Of a DNA stretch of 64,000 nt, positions 28,630 to 37,330 are shown piece by piece; the first letter of the stretch is position 1; every line of letters starts with the position of its first letter. Below the pieces are notes generated by a model, which was not told the origin of the DNA, searched no databases, and was given only the letters and a program-made list of their open reading frames with translations. Source of the stretch: Mesorhizobium sp. B4-1-3 (GTDB lineage: Bacteria > Pseudomonadota > Alphaproteobacteria > Rhizobiales > Rhizobiaceae); assembly GCF_006439355.1 (NCBI RefSeq), contig NZ_VFTG01000004.1, positions 310,001 through 374,000 on the forward strand. The letters run 5' to 3'. The position numbers and the translations under genes are program-made.

Positions 28630-29097
28630 ATGGCTGATCTCCAGGTGGGCGACGCAGCACCCCAATTCGATCTTCCGCGTGACGGCGGCGGTTCCCTCAG
28701 CCTCGCTGCCTTTCTGGGTAGGCCCGTCGTACTCTACTTCTATCCGCAGGACGACACCACAGGTTGCACCAGCGAAGCGATCGGCTTCTCGCAGTTGAAG
28801 CCTGAGTTCGAAAAGACCGGCGCCGTGGTTATCGGGCTCTCACCCGATAGCGTGAAGAAACACGACAAATTCAAGGCGAAGCACGGCCTCACCGTCGATC
28901 TGGTCGCCGACGAGGAGCGCAAGGTGATCGAGGCCTATCATTTGTGGGTCGAGAAGACGCTGTACGGGCGCAAATATATGGGTGTCGAGCGCGCCACCTT
29001 CCTGATCGACAAGGAGGGCCGTATCGCCCGCATCTGGCGCCAAGTTCGGGTCAAGGGCCATGCCGAGGCCGTGCTGGAAGCCGTTCGCGCGCTCTGA
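28630..29097 (+). CDS. bcp: Peroxiredoxin, Bcp/PrxQ type
   Basis: This 155-residue thiol peroxidase reduces hydroperoxides. The peroxidatic Cys46 is in YPQDDTTGCTSEA. The usual PrxQ resolving cysteine five residues later is Ile51, so the enzyme probably works as a 1-Cys peroxiredoxin or uses an outside thiol. The rest of the fold is normal (VVIGLSPDSVKKHDKF, RATFLIDKEGRIARIWRQV). It is divergent from the AsmA-like gene with about 47 bases between starts. Confidence 0.93.
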   Translation: MADLQVGDAAPQFDLPRDGGGSLSLAAFLGRPVVLYFYPQDDTTGCTSEAIGFSQLKPEFEKTGAVVIGLSPDSVKKHDKFKAKHGLTVDLVADEERKVIEAYHLWVEKTLYGRKYMGVERATFLIDKEGRIARIWRQVRVKGHAEAVLEAVRAL

Positions 29098-29134
29098 GCG
29101 TCGCCAAAGCCAAAGCAATCGACAATTATGGTCG

Positions 29135-30271
29135 TTACTCGTCAGGTACCTCGGCCTTTGGCTGCCGCCGCGTCCTCCAGGATTTCGAACGATGGCTCAC
29201 CTGATCGGCCAGCGCAGCAAGATGGCCACGCAAGCCGCGCGCGCCGATCATGGACGACAGCGTGACTGATTGCGTGGCAAAGCGCCGCTTGAAATCCTCG
29301 CCGCCGCAGAGAAAATCAATCGTGGCAAGGCCGCGGTCGAACGACCATTGGATATAGTCCATCATCAGTACCATACCCGGCGAGGCACGCTCGTATTCGG
29401 GATCATAGGTGGTGACGAAAGCCATCATCGTGCCGTGCTGCTCGAAATTGATCGAGACGGCGACGATCGTGTCGTCAAGCTCCAGCACGAAGATGCGCAA
29501 CAGCCCGAGGTCGGCCAGCACCGAAATAAGCGCGGCGAGAACCGGCGAGCCCTTGTCGAACAGATCCGAGGCGCGACCATGGCGAGCGAGCCAGAGGCGC
29601 TTCAGCGTCGCGACGCGCTCGAGCACCGGCTCGCGCGGGTCCTCCGCATCCAGCAGCCGGAAACGCAATGCTCCGCTTTCTTCCATGAACTTGCGGCCGC
29701 GACGATAGTTCTGCCGGCCCTTCTTGGACAACGTCTCGAACCATTCCGCCCCACCCTGCCAGGAGCCAGCGACACGATAGCTGAGTTCAGTGCGGTGGTT
29801 GGGCCGAAGCGCCTTGCCGTGAGCCGGTTCCAGCAGGGCATGAACACCGGCATCCGGTAGCAGACGGTTGAGATAGACCAGGTCGAAGCCACCCTGGTCG
29901 AAAACATACTGCCACAGGCGGAAGATCGCCCGCGGGTCGCTGTCAGGTGCAACCAGCGCGTCGCCATAGTCACTGTGATCCTTCGCCGCCCATTCGAGTA
30001 CGCGGATGCCGGAACGCCTGAAGGTCGCCAGCGCTATCACGCCATCGAGCCGGTCGCCGTTCCAGGCAAGCCCAATCCTGAGCGCGCGCCGCTCCTGCTG
30101 CGGGGTGGTGCGCCACCAAGCCGCGATCCAGTCCGGGTGCTGGAAGACAAGCCCGCCAGCCCGCTGCCAGAGCGCGCTCCAGGCCGGTGCGATCTCGGCC
30201 AGGCGCGCCGCCGTTGTCACGACCTCGAAGGTGCGTGTCCGCGGGATAGCGAGCACAAAGGGAGCGTTCAT
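29135..30271 (-). CDS. GNAT/FemAB-like acyltransferase (CelD/BcsL type)
   Basis: This 378-residue protein has the BcsL/CelD double-GNAT layout: WSALWQRAGGLVFQHPDWIAAWW near the N-terminus, WAAKDHSDYGDALVAP, and a C-terminal acetyltransferase_6 domain (KKGRQNYRRGRKFMEESG, then FEQHGTMMAFVTTYDPEY and DFLCGGEDFKRRFA). Relatives are linked to polysaccharide or lipid acylation. Its ATG overlaps the stop of the sterol-desaturase-family gene upstream by 4 bases, so the two are translationally coupled. Confidence 0.85.
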   Translation of the reverse strand: MNAPFVLAIPRTRTFEVVTTAARLAEIAPAWSALWQRAGGLVFQHPDWIAAWWRTTPQQERRALRIGLAWNGDRLDGVIALATFRRSGIRVLEWAAKDHSDYGDALVAPDSDPRAIFRLWQYVFDQGGFDLVYLNRLLPDAGVHALLEPAHGKALRPNHRTELSYRVAGSWQGGAEWFETLSKKGRQNYRRGRKFMEESGALRFRLLDAEDPREPVLERVATLKRLWLARHGRASDLFDKGSPVLAALISVLADLGLLRIFVLELDDTIVAVSINFEQHGTMMAFVTTYDPEYERASPGMVLMMDYIQWSFDRGLATIDFLCGGEDFKRRFATQSVTLSSMIGARGLRGHLAALADQVSHRSKSWRTRRQPKAEVPDE

Positions 30272-31269
30272 GGCCGTGTCCCCTCCGAGGCTCGCGAGGT
30301 GCGTGACCGTGGCTTTCCGGGCCGGATGCGCCTGGCGATATGTCCCCACATCCGCTTCAGCGGCATGACGTAAAGGCCTGCGAGCGACTGATAATCGCGC
30401 ACATCGCGATCGACCAGTCCGAACTTGAAGTCCTCGTCAGGCCTCGGCACACACAATGTTCCGAAGAGCCGGTCCCAGAACGAGAAGAGCAGCCCGAAGT
30501 TCTTGTCGTAGTGGCGCGGATCGACGCTGTGATGCAGCTGATGCCAGTGAGGACACAGGATCAAGTTGTTGAGCAGGCCGAACGAGATCTTGAAATGCGT
30601 GTGCCTGACGAAATCCATCATCAGGATGTTACGCATGACATAGACGTTGACGCCAAAAACGGTCAGTTCGACAAGGTTCAGCGAAATCAGCGACCAGATG
30701 CCGAAGCAGAACCCCACGATGATGCCGTCCCAAGCTCGGTTCATTAACTCGTCGAGCGGATGGACCCGGTCCTTGGTGATCCCGACCATCACCTCGGCCG
30801 AGTGATGCACCTTGTGCAGTTCCCAAAGCAGCGGATAGCGATGCTGGGCGACGTGATAGAGGTAATAGGAAATGTCGTAGGCCAAGAGCATGGTGACGGT
30901 GAAGATCAGAACCGTCACGGGCCCGGCCGGCCCCTCGGTCAGAGGCGGCTGGAAGTGGAACAGTGTCGAAAACAGCCAGTTGGTCCCGTATCCCACCGCC
31001 GTGACGAAGACGATTCCGGCGGGCAGCATCAGGAAAGGCATCAGGGCCTTCTTCGTGACCCAGAACAGAAGGTCGGCCTTCGCGGAGGGATGAGTGATGA
31101 CCTCACGCGGGATGGCGAACTCGAAAAACTCCTTCCAGCTCTTCTCCTCGACCGCGCGCCAATAGGCCACAAGCGCGCTGACAAATGCGGTCAGCAGCAA
31201 AAGGCCGGTCGCCAGCAGACTGGTGCCCGAAATCTTGTCGAGGATCTTGCCAACCAGATCGCCCAGCAT
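30268..31269 (-). CDS. Sterol desaturase/fatty acid hydroxylase family membrane protein
   Basis: This ~333-residue integral membrane di-iron protein has the family's His clusters: YLYHVAQHRYPLLWELHKVHHS and HWHQLHHSVDPRHYDKNFG, plus RHTHFK between. The hydrophobic segments are arranged as in fatty acid hydroxylases. It likely hydroxylates a lipid, with the coupled downstream acyltransferase perhaps acting on the product; that is inference. The start is uncertain; the frame is open to 31335 with only non-ATG options before the ATG at 31269. Confidence 0.9.
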   Translation of the reverse strand: MLGDLVGKILDKISGTSLLATGLLLLTAFVSALVAYWRAVEEKSWKEFFEFAIPREVITHPSAKADLLFWVTKKALMPFLMLPAGIVFVTAVGYGTNWLFSTLFHFQPPLTEGPAGPVTVLIFTVTMLLAYDISYYLYHVAQHRYPLLWELHKVHHSAEVMVGITKDRVHPLDELMNRAWDGIIVGFCFGIWSLISLNLVELTVFGVNVYVMRNILMMDFVRHTHFKISFGLLNNLILCPHWHQLHHSVDPRHYDKNFGLLFSFWDRLFGTLCVPRPDEDFKFGLVDRDVRDYQSLAGLYVMPLKRMWGHIARRIRPGKPRSRTSRASEGTRP

Positions 31270-31519
31270 TCCTACCGCCACGGTGAATTCCAAATACCAA
31301 CACGCCTTTACTCGAAAAACGTCAATTAAACGCAATCGAAGACAGTTAAGAAACCCGAGCTTGCTCTACGAGCTACGGGCTGCTCCTGGCAGAATACTGG
31401 TGTTCATCGCCAAAGCGACATGGCGTCCGCATCCTGGAGATTTTCGCGCAACCTCGTGCCCGTACTGCGTGCATCCGGCGCCGCGCGGTCGACACGGCAA
31501 GCCTTTGTTAACCCTAATA

Positions 31520-32848
31520 ATGTGTAATCAGGCTTGTCGTTGGTCCCGTAACGAAAGCTTGGTCCCCGTGAAACCAACCGGTCAGTCCGCTGTCTTCGGC
31601 AGGCGCAAGGAACCGCACACGGTCATCATCGCCCGGGGCAACGAAATAAGGCATTTCACCATCCGCCCCTGGCTCGCCGCCTTCATCGGCTCGGCCCTGG
31701 CGGCGATCGCCATCGGTTATCTGCTCGCCACGTCCTATCTGGTGCTGCGCGACGATCTGATCGGCGCCACGACGGCCAGGCAGGCGCGCATGCAGCAGGG
31801 CTATGAGGACCGCATCTCAGCACTGCGCGCTCAGGTCGACCGCATCACCAGCCGCCAGCTTCTCGATCAGCAACTGATGGAAACCAAGGTCAGCGAGCTC
31901 TTGGCCAGGCAGACTCAGCTCAGCGAGCGGCACGGACGGCTCGGCCCGATCTTCGAGCGCGCCGAGAACGAGGTCGGCGACGCACCCGCGGCGGGCGCCG
32001 AGGCGCCCAAACTCGACGAGCACGCCGAGGTCACCGGCAGCCTCTCGCAGGCGCCGACCTATTCCGTCGCATCCTTGGGCGCCGGCGACACCAGGCCCTT
32101 CTCGCTCTGGTCGACGAGGTCCGATCCGCTCGACGGCGAAACGGCCGCCGATCGCGCCGACAAGCTGTTCGTCTCGATCAATGCATCGCTGAAGGCCATC
32201 GAGAACCGGCAGCTTTCGCGCATCACCACGCTTGCCGACAACGCCTACAAGAATGCCGATGCTATCGCCCAGGCATTGGGAGCGGCGGGCCTGCCGGTCG
32301 ACAGCGAACTCAACAAGAGCGATGTCGGCGGTCCCCTGGTCCCGGTTGATCCTTCGCTGGTTTTCGACAGCAAGGTCAAGGAACTCGACGAAGCGCTGGA
32401 CGCGCTCGACCAGGTCAAGAAGGAGGCGCGCAAGCTGCCCCTCGCCAACCCCGCCCCGGGCCATGCGGTGACCAGCCCGTTCGGCGTGCGCACCGACCCC
32501 ATCCTTGGCAGCGCCGCCCTGCATACGGGCATGGATTTCAGGGCGCCGATCGGCATGCCGGCCAAGGTCACGGCCGCCGGCACCGTTACCAGGGCCGGCT
32601 GGGCCGGCGGCTACGGCCGCATGGTCGAGGTCGACCATGGCAACGACTTTGCCACACGCTACGGCCATCTGAGCGAGATCGACGTCACCGTCGGCCAGAA
32701 GCTCGCCGCCGGCGACGTCATCGGCAAGACCGGCAGCAGCGGCCGCTCGACGGGTCCGCATCTCCATTACGAAGTGCGCCACGATGGCGAAGCGGTCGAC
32801 CCACTGCGCTTCCTCACCGTCGGCAAGAAGGTCGCGCAATATCTTTGA
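31520..32848 (+). CDS. M23 family metallopeptidase (LytM/NlpD-like)
   Basis: This ~442-residue protein has one N-terminal membrane helix (WLAAFIGSALAAIAIGYLLA), a coiled coil (ARQARMQQGYEDRISALRAQ onward), a charged linker, and a C-terminal LytM domain with HTGMDFRAPIG and GPHLHYEVRHDG, which keep the zinc ligands. It is therefore likely an active periplasmic peptidoglycan endopeptidase. The start is not settled: ATG 31520 or GTG 31568 give 442 or 426 residues; no strong RBS marks either. Confidence 0.92.
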   Translation: MCNQACRWSRNESLVPVKPTGQSAVFGRRKEPHTVIIARGNEIRHFTIRPWLAAFIGSALAAIAIGYLLATSYLVLRDDLIGATTARQARMQQGYEDRISALRAQVDRITSRQLLDQQLMETKVSELLARQTQLSERHGRLGPIFERAENEVGDAPAAGAEAPKLDEHAEVTGSLSQAPTYSVASLGAGDTRPFSLWSTRSDPLDGETAADRADKLFVSINASLKAIENRQLSRITTLADNAYKNADAIAQALGAAGLPVDSELNKSDVGGPLVPVDPSLVFDSKVKELDEALDALDQVKKEARKLPLANPAPGHAVTSPFGVRTDPILGSAALHTGMDFRAPIGMPAKVTAAGTVTRAGWAGGYGRMVEVDHGNDFATRYGHLSEIDVTVGQKLAAGDVIGKTGSSGRSTGPHLHYEVRHDGEAVDPLRFLTVGKKVAQYL

Positions 32849-32881
32849 CCGGTTGCCGATCCAAGATCGGCATTCGCGGCC

Positions 32882-34111
32882 TTACGGCGCGTCTGAAACC
32901 TCCTCGCCTGCCAGGAACATCGTTGCCGCCGAAACCAAGGTAAGGACGCCGTTCTTCAACGCAGCCTCGTCGAGGCGGAACCGGGCGTGGTGAAGCGGGT
33001 AGACCGATCCGACCTCCTCGTTGCGGATGCCGAGCCGGAAATAGACCGACGGGCGTTTCTCGCTGTAATAGCCGAAGTCGTCGGCAATGCTCCATCCGGG
33101 CATGTTGAGCGCATTGTCCGCGCCGATGCTCGCCTTGGCGCCGGCCATGATCAGCGCCGCCATCCCGGCATCATTGACCACGCCAGGTTCGCCCCGATGG
33201 ATGTCGATCTTTACGCTTGCGCCGTGGCTTGCCGCTATTCGTTCCAGCACCTCGCGAAGCCGGCGCCATGCGCGCTCACGGGTGGCATCGCTGCCGCTGC
33301 GTATTGTGCCTTTGAACGCGACCTTGCCGGCGATCACATTGTAGGCGTTGCCGCCATTAATGGCGGTCACCGAGATGACCAGCGGATCAAAAGGATCGGT
33401 CTCACGCGAGACGATCTTCTGCAACTCGCTCACCATGGAGCAGGCGACAGTCAGCGCGTCGATACCTTCATAGGGCTTTGCCGCATGCGCCGCCGAACCG
33501 GTAACCAGCACATCGAACGTGTCGCACGCCAAGGTGTAGGGACCGGAACCGACCGCGACCTTGCCGGACGGCGTATAGGGATCGACATGGACGCAGATCG
33601 CGGCGTCGACATCGTCAAGCAGCCCCTCCTCCACCACCCGTCGGCCACCGGACGGTTCATCTTCCTCGGCCGGTTGGAAGATCAGGCGGACGGTTCCACC
33701 GAAACTGCCGCGTGAGCGATTGAGATGCGCGGCCACCGCAAAGCCCATCGCGGCATGGGCATCGTGACCGCAGGCATGCATCACGCCCGGATTTTCCGAC
33801 GCAAAGTCGACGCCGGACTCTTCTTCGATCGGCAAGGCGTCGATATCGGCGCGAATAGCCACCTTGCGGTTCGAGGGCCGGCCGGTGCCGACGATATCGA
33901 CGGCAAGCCCATAGCCGGCGACGTCGCGGATGTCCGCAATTCCCTGCCCGGCAAGCATCTCGCGCAAATAGCGCTGCGTGCCCGCCTCGCGGTTCGAGAG
34001 CTCGGGATGGCGGTGCAGATGGCGGCGGATCTCGATCATCCGATCGAGAATCGCGGCATCGACGTCGGGGGCGGGATCGCTCGCTGAAGACGGCCGGTCA
34101 GGATTTGACAT
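32882..34111 (-). CDS. M20 family amidohydrolase
   Basis: This 409-residue dinuclear metallohydrolase shows RRHLHRHPELSNREAGT, HACGHDAHAAMG (metal ligands), FQPAEEDEPSGGRRVVEEG with the catalytic Glu, and a dimerisation domain. Members remove N-acyl groups from amino acids or hippurate-like amides. Its start overlaps the stop of the DoeA-like gene by 14 bases, so the two act together. That suggests it removes an N-acetyl group from the product of the partner, but the substrate is not shown by sequence. Confidence 0.92.
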   Translation of the reverse strand: MSNPDRPSSASDPAPDVDAAILDRMIEIRRHLHRHPELSNREAGTQRYLREMLAGQGIADIRDVAGYGLAVDIVGTGRPSNRKVAIRADIDALPIEEESGVDFASENPGVMHACGHDAHAAMGFAVAAHLNRSRGSFGGTVRLIFQPAEEDEPSGGRRVVEEGLLDDVDAAICVHVDPYTPSGKVAVGSGPYTLACDTFDVLVTGSAAHAAKPYEGIDALTVACSMVSELQKIVSRETDPFDPLVISVTAINGGNAYNVIAGKVAFKGTIRSGSDATRERAWRRLREVLERIAASHGASVKIDIHRGEPGVVNDAGMAALIMAGAKASIGADNALNMPGWSIADDFGYYSEKRPSVYFRLGIRNEEVGSVYPLHHARFRLDEAALKNGVLTLVSAATMFLAGEEVSDAP

Positions 34112-35276
34112 GAATGTCCCGCGGGAACTTCGTGAGCGTCTCGTTGCCGGTTTCGGTCACCAGGATGGTCTCGCTGACCTCGATGCCCCAACCATCCATC
34201 CACATGCCCAGGATGGAATGAACGACATTGCCGGGTTGAAGCACCGTCTTGTCGCCGGGCCTCAGGCTGATCGTGTGCTCGCCCCAATCCGGCGGGTAGG
34301 CGACGCCGATGGAATAGCCGATGCGCGACTCCTTCTTCAGCCCGTAACGCTCTATGACCTTGCGCCAGGCGGCTTCGACCGCCTCCGCGGTCGTGCCCGG
34401 ACGGGCGGTGTCGAGCACCGCATCCATGCCCTCGATCACCGCCTTTGCCGTATCCGCTACGCGAGTCGGCATTCTGCCAAGCTGCATCGTCCTGGCAAGC
34501 CCCGCCGCATAGCGGCGGCAGACGCCGGCAAGCTCGAGCGCGATCGTTTCGTCCTTCCCGAACCGCCTGTCGCTCCACATGATGTGCGGCGCGGAAGCGT
34601 TTTCGCCACCGAGGATCGTTGGTGGCAGCGCTGTGATGTCGCCGGCGAAATCCGGGCTGCCGGCGATCTGCGCCGCCTGGATGGAAGCAATCGCGTCGCA
34701 CTCGCGCATGCCGGACGAGATGACTTCGTAGGCCCGCGCGACCGCCGCCTCGGCCAGCCTCGATGCGTTGCGCAGATAGGCGATTTCCGACGCCGACTTC
34801 ACCGCGCGGATCCAGTTCACGAGCAGATCGGCATCGTGCCATTTCGCATTGGGCAGCCCGGCGACGAGCCGTGCATGGGCCTTCGGCGAGAAATAATAGG
34901 CTTCGAGCTCGATTCCGATGGGACGGTTACCCCAGCCCTTGGCGGCAATCCAGGCCGCGATCCAGTCCATGGGATGACGATCGGCGCGCTGAACATGGTC
35001 CTCCGGGAAGCCGACGACGTTTTCCGGCTTCATCCAGGCCGTCAGCAAGCCGCCCGCCGCATCCATGGCCCGGCCTATCCAGACAGGCTCTACGTCCTCT
35101 ATCGGCACAAGCACCACCTGCGGCGTGTAGAACGACCAGCCGTCATAGCCGGTGATGTAATGCTGGTTGGCGACGTCGTTGACGATCAGGAGTTCGATGC
35201 CGCGCTTGGCCATCTCGGCACGGATTTTCCCGAGCCGCTGCTGGTATTCTTCGCGGGCAAAAGGCAGTTCAATCAT
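34098..35276 (-). CDS. M24-family hydrolase, ectoine hydrolase (DoeA/EutD)-like
   Basis: This 392-residue protein has a creatinase N-terminal domain and a pita-bread M24 domain. It carries stretches I associate with DoeA: HYITGYDGWSFYTPQ, ADRHPMDWI, IGIELEAYYFSP, LVNWIRAVKSASE, and near the end GYSIGVAYPPDWGEHTISLR. DoeA opens the ectoine ring to N-acetyl-diaminobutyrate. No other known ectoine genes (DoeB, EutABC transporter) are beside it, and a coupled M20 amidohydrolase follows, so the true substrate may be a related cyclic or acylated compound. Confidence 0.8.
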   Translation of the reverse strand: MIELPFAREEYQQRLGKIRAEMAKRGIELLIVNDVANQHYITGYDGWSFYTPQVVLVPIEDVEPVWIGRAMDAAGGLLTAWMKPENVVGFPEDHVQRADRHPMDWIAAWIAAKGWGNRPIGIELEAYYFSPKAHARLVAGLPNAKWHDADLLVNWIRAVKSASEIAYLRNASRLAEAAVARAYEVISSGMRECDAIASIQAAQIAGSPDFAGDITALPPTILGGENASAPHIMWSDRRFGKDETIALELAGVCRRYAAGLARTMQLGRMPTRVADTAKAVIEGMDAVLDTARPGTTAEAVEAAWRKVIERYGLKKESRIGYSIGVAYPPDWGEHTISLRPGDKTVLQPGNVVHSILGMWMDGWGIEVSETILVTETGNETLTKFPRDIHVKS

Positions 35277-35400
35277 CTTTTCTCCTCACCGGATCGATCT
35301 GGTCGGGGACAAAGCCCTATCGTCCACCATTGCGGTGGTTTTGACCGGCGACAATCGGCCAGGACGATGCATAGGCAGGGCCTAGCCGAACAGGCTCTTC

Positions 35401-35555
35401 TTGCCCGCCGACCAGCTCCCTTACCTTGAACGAGCCGGTGACCTGTTCGCCGAACAGGGGAGCGACTGACTGCGGCGATCCTGCTGTCGCCGTCGCTGTC
35501 GATCGCGTTGTTTTGCCTCGTCGTCCTGATCGAGCGGCGAATCATCAAATATTGA
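35401..35555 (+). pseudogene. Remnant of an ABC transporter permease 3' end (frameshifted)
   Basis: In the 407 bases between the DoeA-like start and the next gene, one frame reads DQLPYLERAGDLFAEQGSD and stops; the next frame then reads TAAILLSPSLSIALFCLVVL continuing to IERRIIKY and a TGA at 35553. Together they look like the last ~50 residues of a NitT/TauT-type ABC permease broken by a frameshift. No start or upstream part is present. Assignment is by eye and tentative; the remaining bases show nothing. Confidence 0.4.
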
Positions 35556-35683
35556 GCAAGACGGCAGCCCCGCGGCGTGTGCTCACGCATCGAGACAGGA
35601 ACATCCTCCCGATCAGGCATTCATCGCGCATTTAATCCGTCTGCGGTAGGATGCCGGCGTACAACCAAACCGGGAGACAATTC

Positions 35684-36223
35684 GTGTTAAGAACCTTTCA
35701 CGTCTCGATCCGAGCGACGCTGGCCTTCATATGCTTGGCCGGCCTGGTCGCCGCGGTGTCCGCCCTTTTCCCCGCCACCGCCTCGGCGCAGCAGCTGCGG
35801 CGATGCGCCAATGAAGGCGGCATATGCCGCTTGCCCTATCCCACGGAGGTGGTTTACGGCGCACGGGGCCGAACGACCTCGCGGTTTTTCGACCGTCGGT
35901 CAGTGCCCTGCTCGAATCGCCTGTTTGGCGATCCTGCCCCCGGCCGCGAGAAGGCCTGTTATTTCGTGGCGCGTGGCGGCGGTTATGGCGGTGACGACAA
36001 TTACGGGGACGATGACTACGGCTCACGCCCAGGCCGCGGCGAATGGGTCGCCTGCGCCAGGGAGGGCGAATTCTGCGATTTCCACGGCCGCGCGATGGTC
36101 AGATACGGCGCACGCGGCCAGTACACGCAGGATGTTTTCAGGAACGGCGTCAGATGCGGCAACGACGCATTCGGCGATGACCCCGCTCCGGGCGCTCACA
36201 AGCGCTGCTACGTGAGACAGTAG
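35684..36223 (+). CDS. Secreted protein with two tandem 4-cysteine modules
   Basis: This 179-residue protein starts at GTG 35684, 7 bases after GGGAG. A signal peptide ends at ATASA-QQ. The mature part holds two copies of a ~50-residue module: C-x4-GG-x-C...VVYGARGRTTSRFF...VPCSNRLFGDPAPG...KACYF, and C-x4-E-x-C...VRYGARGQYTQDVF...VRCGNDAFGDDPAPG...KRCYV. Each copy has four cysteines, probably two disulfides. A Gly/Asp/Tyr-rich linker joins them. Similar modules occur, to my recollection, as accessory domains in secreted glycoside hydrolases, so glycan binding is possible but unproven. Confidence 0.75.
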   Translation: MLRTFHVSIRATLAFICLAGLVAAVSALFPATASAQQLRRCANEGGICRLPYPTEVVYGARGRTTSRFFDRRSVPCSNRLFGDPAPGREKACYFVARGGGYGGDDNYGDDDYGSRPGRGEWVACAREGEFCDFHGRAMVRYGARGQYTQDVFRNGVRCGNDAFGDDPAPGAHKRCYVRQ

Positions 36224-36300
36224 CGGCCTGAACGCAGCTCGATAAGGCAGTGGCCCTGGCAAGGCCGCTGCCGCGTTCTGCTTCAGCTTGTTCGGCGTAA

Positions 36301-36376
<76 letters not shown>

Positions 36377-36523
36377 GCCTGAGCGCGGACCATTAAGCAG
36401 TTAGAGCCGCATTCGCAAGGCCAAATGAACAGACGGAGCCCCCGTCGCGGCGCGGATTTCCCCAGCCTCGGCGCCGCTGTCAAAAAACCTTCTCCTGATT
36501 GCTGTAATGCTTGAATGCCGCGC

Positions 36524-36552
36524 TTGACACCCGCGGGCGAACCCCTTATCCA
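36524..36552 (+). promoter_or_regulatory. Promoter of tRNA-Asp
   Basis: TTGACA at 36524-36529 and TATCCA at 36547-36552 are 17 bases apart. The tRNA begins 41 bases past the -10. This gap of 217 bases between the two tRNA genes holds no ORF. Confidence 0.65.
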
Positions 36553-36593
36553 GCCCCCCAACGACGACACGCCTGACACGTGCTCGTCAGTGC

Positions 36594-36670
36594 GCGGGTG
36601 TAGCTCAGTCGGTTAGAGTGCCGGCCTGTCACGCCGGAGGTCGCGGGTTCGAGCCCCGTCACTCGCGCCA
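36594..36670 (+). tRNA. tRNA-Asp (anticodon GUC)
   Basis: The cloverleaf is complete: acceptor GCGGGTG/CACTCGC with one G-U pair, D-arm GCTCAGTCGGTTAGAGT, anticodon arm CCGGC-CTGTCAC-GCCGG, T-arm GCGGGTTCGAGCCCCGT, discriminator G and encoded CCA. Its 3' end is repeated just downstream. Confidence 0.97.
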
Positions 36671-36718
36671 TTAACTTTCGGAAATGCCTGTCGCTCGCGC
36701 CATTAACTTTCTGAAATG
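36658..36718. repeat. Tandem duplication of the tRNA-Asp 3' end (candidate attachment-site scar)
   Basis: A 29-base unit starting GTCACTCGCGCCATTAAC within the tRNA (36658-36686) recurs at 36690-36718 with two mismatches. Duplicated tRNA 3' ends are left by integrases that use tRNA genes as att sites. No integrase gene remains nearby, so it may be a scar or a simple tandem duplication. Confidence 0.6.
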
Positions 36719-36922
36719 TTGTGTTCCCGAGTTCTCCGCTGACCGTCTGGCAGCGCACTCGTCGCCGCTGTCCTACGCCGTCCAAGTCTCCCGCACACCC
36801 TGGCGCATCTACCCCGACGGCGAGGAGCCGAGTTTGGCATCCGCACGCCGAGCATCAAGCGCAGAGACGAGCCCATGGCGCAGCTGATTGACGCCATCCG
36901 GAAGTCGCGGTGAGGACTTGGT

Positions 36923-37045
36923 CTAATCACGGTTGATCTGGTCGATCAGGTCGAAGGGCTTATCATGCCTTCCGCTCCACCATATCAATGCAGCCATCAC
37001 AACAGAACCCGCCGATATTCCGGCGAGGAATCCGATCCAAAACAC
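36923..37045 (-). CDS. Possible small membrane protein
   Basis: A 40-residue ORF from GTG 37045 reads MFWIGFLAGISAGSVVMAAL followed by IWWSGRHDKPFDLIDQ, i.e. one membrane helix and a short charged tail. GGGGGTGAT lies just upstream as a possible RBS. The layout resembles DUF3789-like small membrane proteins. A longer in-frame extension to 37492 is unconvincing. It may be a chance ORF. Confidence 0.3.
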   Translation of the reverse strand: MFWIGFLAGISAGSVVMAALIWWSGRHDKPFDLIDQINRD

Positions 37046-37121
37046 CCCATCACCCCCGTGATGCAAAGACCCTATGACAAAATACTTCGTTGATAGCAAT
37101 GACGCGCCCCGCGCCGGTTCT

Positions 37122-37264
37122 GCTTCGAACACGGAGCGAGGTCGAGTCAGATCGCTCACATCGCTGAGCTGGCCGGCTATCGATCGCTTGCCAATTTCGG
37201 ACGTCGATTCAAGGCGTTGAAGGGACTCGCGCCGCGCGAGTATCGCGGCAGGTTCGCCAACTGA
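37122..37264 (+). pseudogene. Remnant of an AraC-family regulator C-terminus
   Basis: One frame reads FEHGARSSQIAHIAELAGYR then SLANFGRRFKALKGLAPREY and RGRFAN before a TGA at 37262. This is the second helix-turn-helix and end of an AraC/XylS DNA-binding domain (IAxxAGYxSLxNFxRxFK...G..P..YR). Nothing upstream in the frame continues the domain, so only about 47 codons remain. Confidence 0.65.
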
Positions 37265-37330
37265 GGCCTTTCTCGGAACCATTCCAACCTTGTCTCGTTC
37301 AGCCCTCGGGCGAAAAACGGGAGAGATCAG

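Noticed and set aside
35273..35620. 115-codon minus-strand frame upstream of the DoeA-like gene
   Set aside because: Arg-rich, no RBS or motif, and antisense to the permease remnant.
36720..36922. Frame ending FGIRTPSIKRRDEPMAQL just after the tRNA-Asp repeat
   Set aside because: It looks like the tail of a real protein, but I cannot place it in a family and no start is present, so I do not call it.
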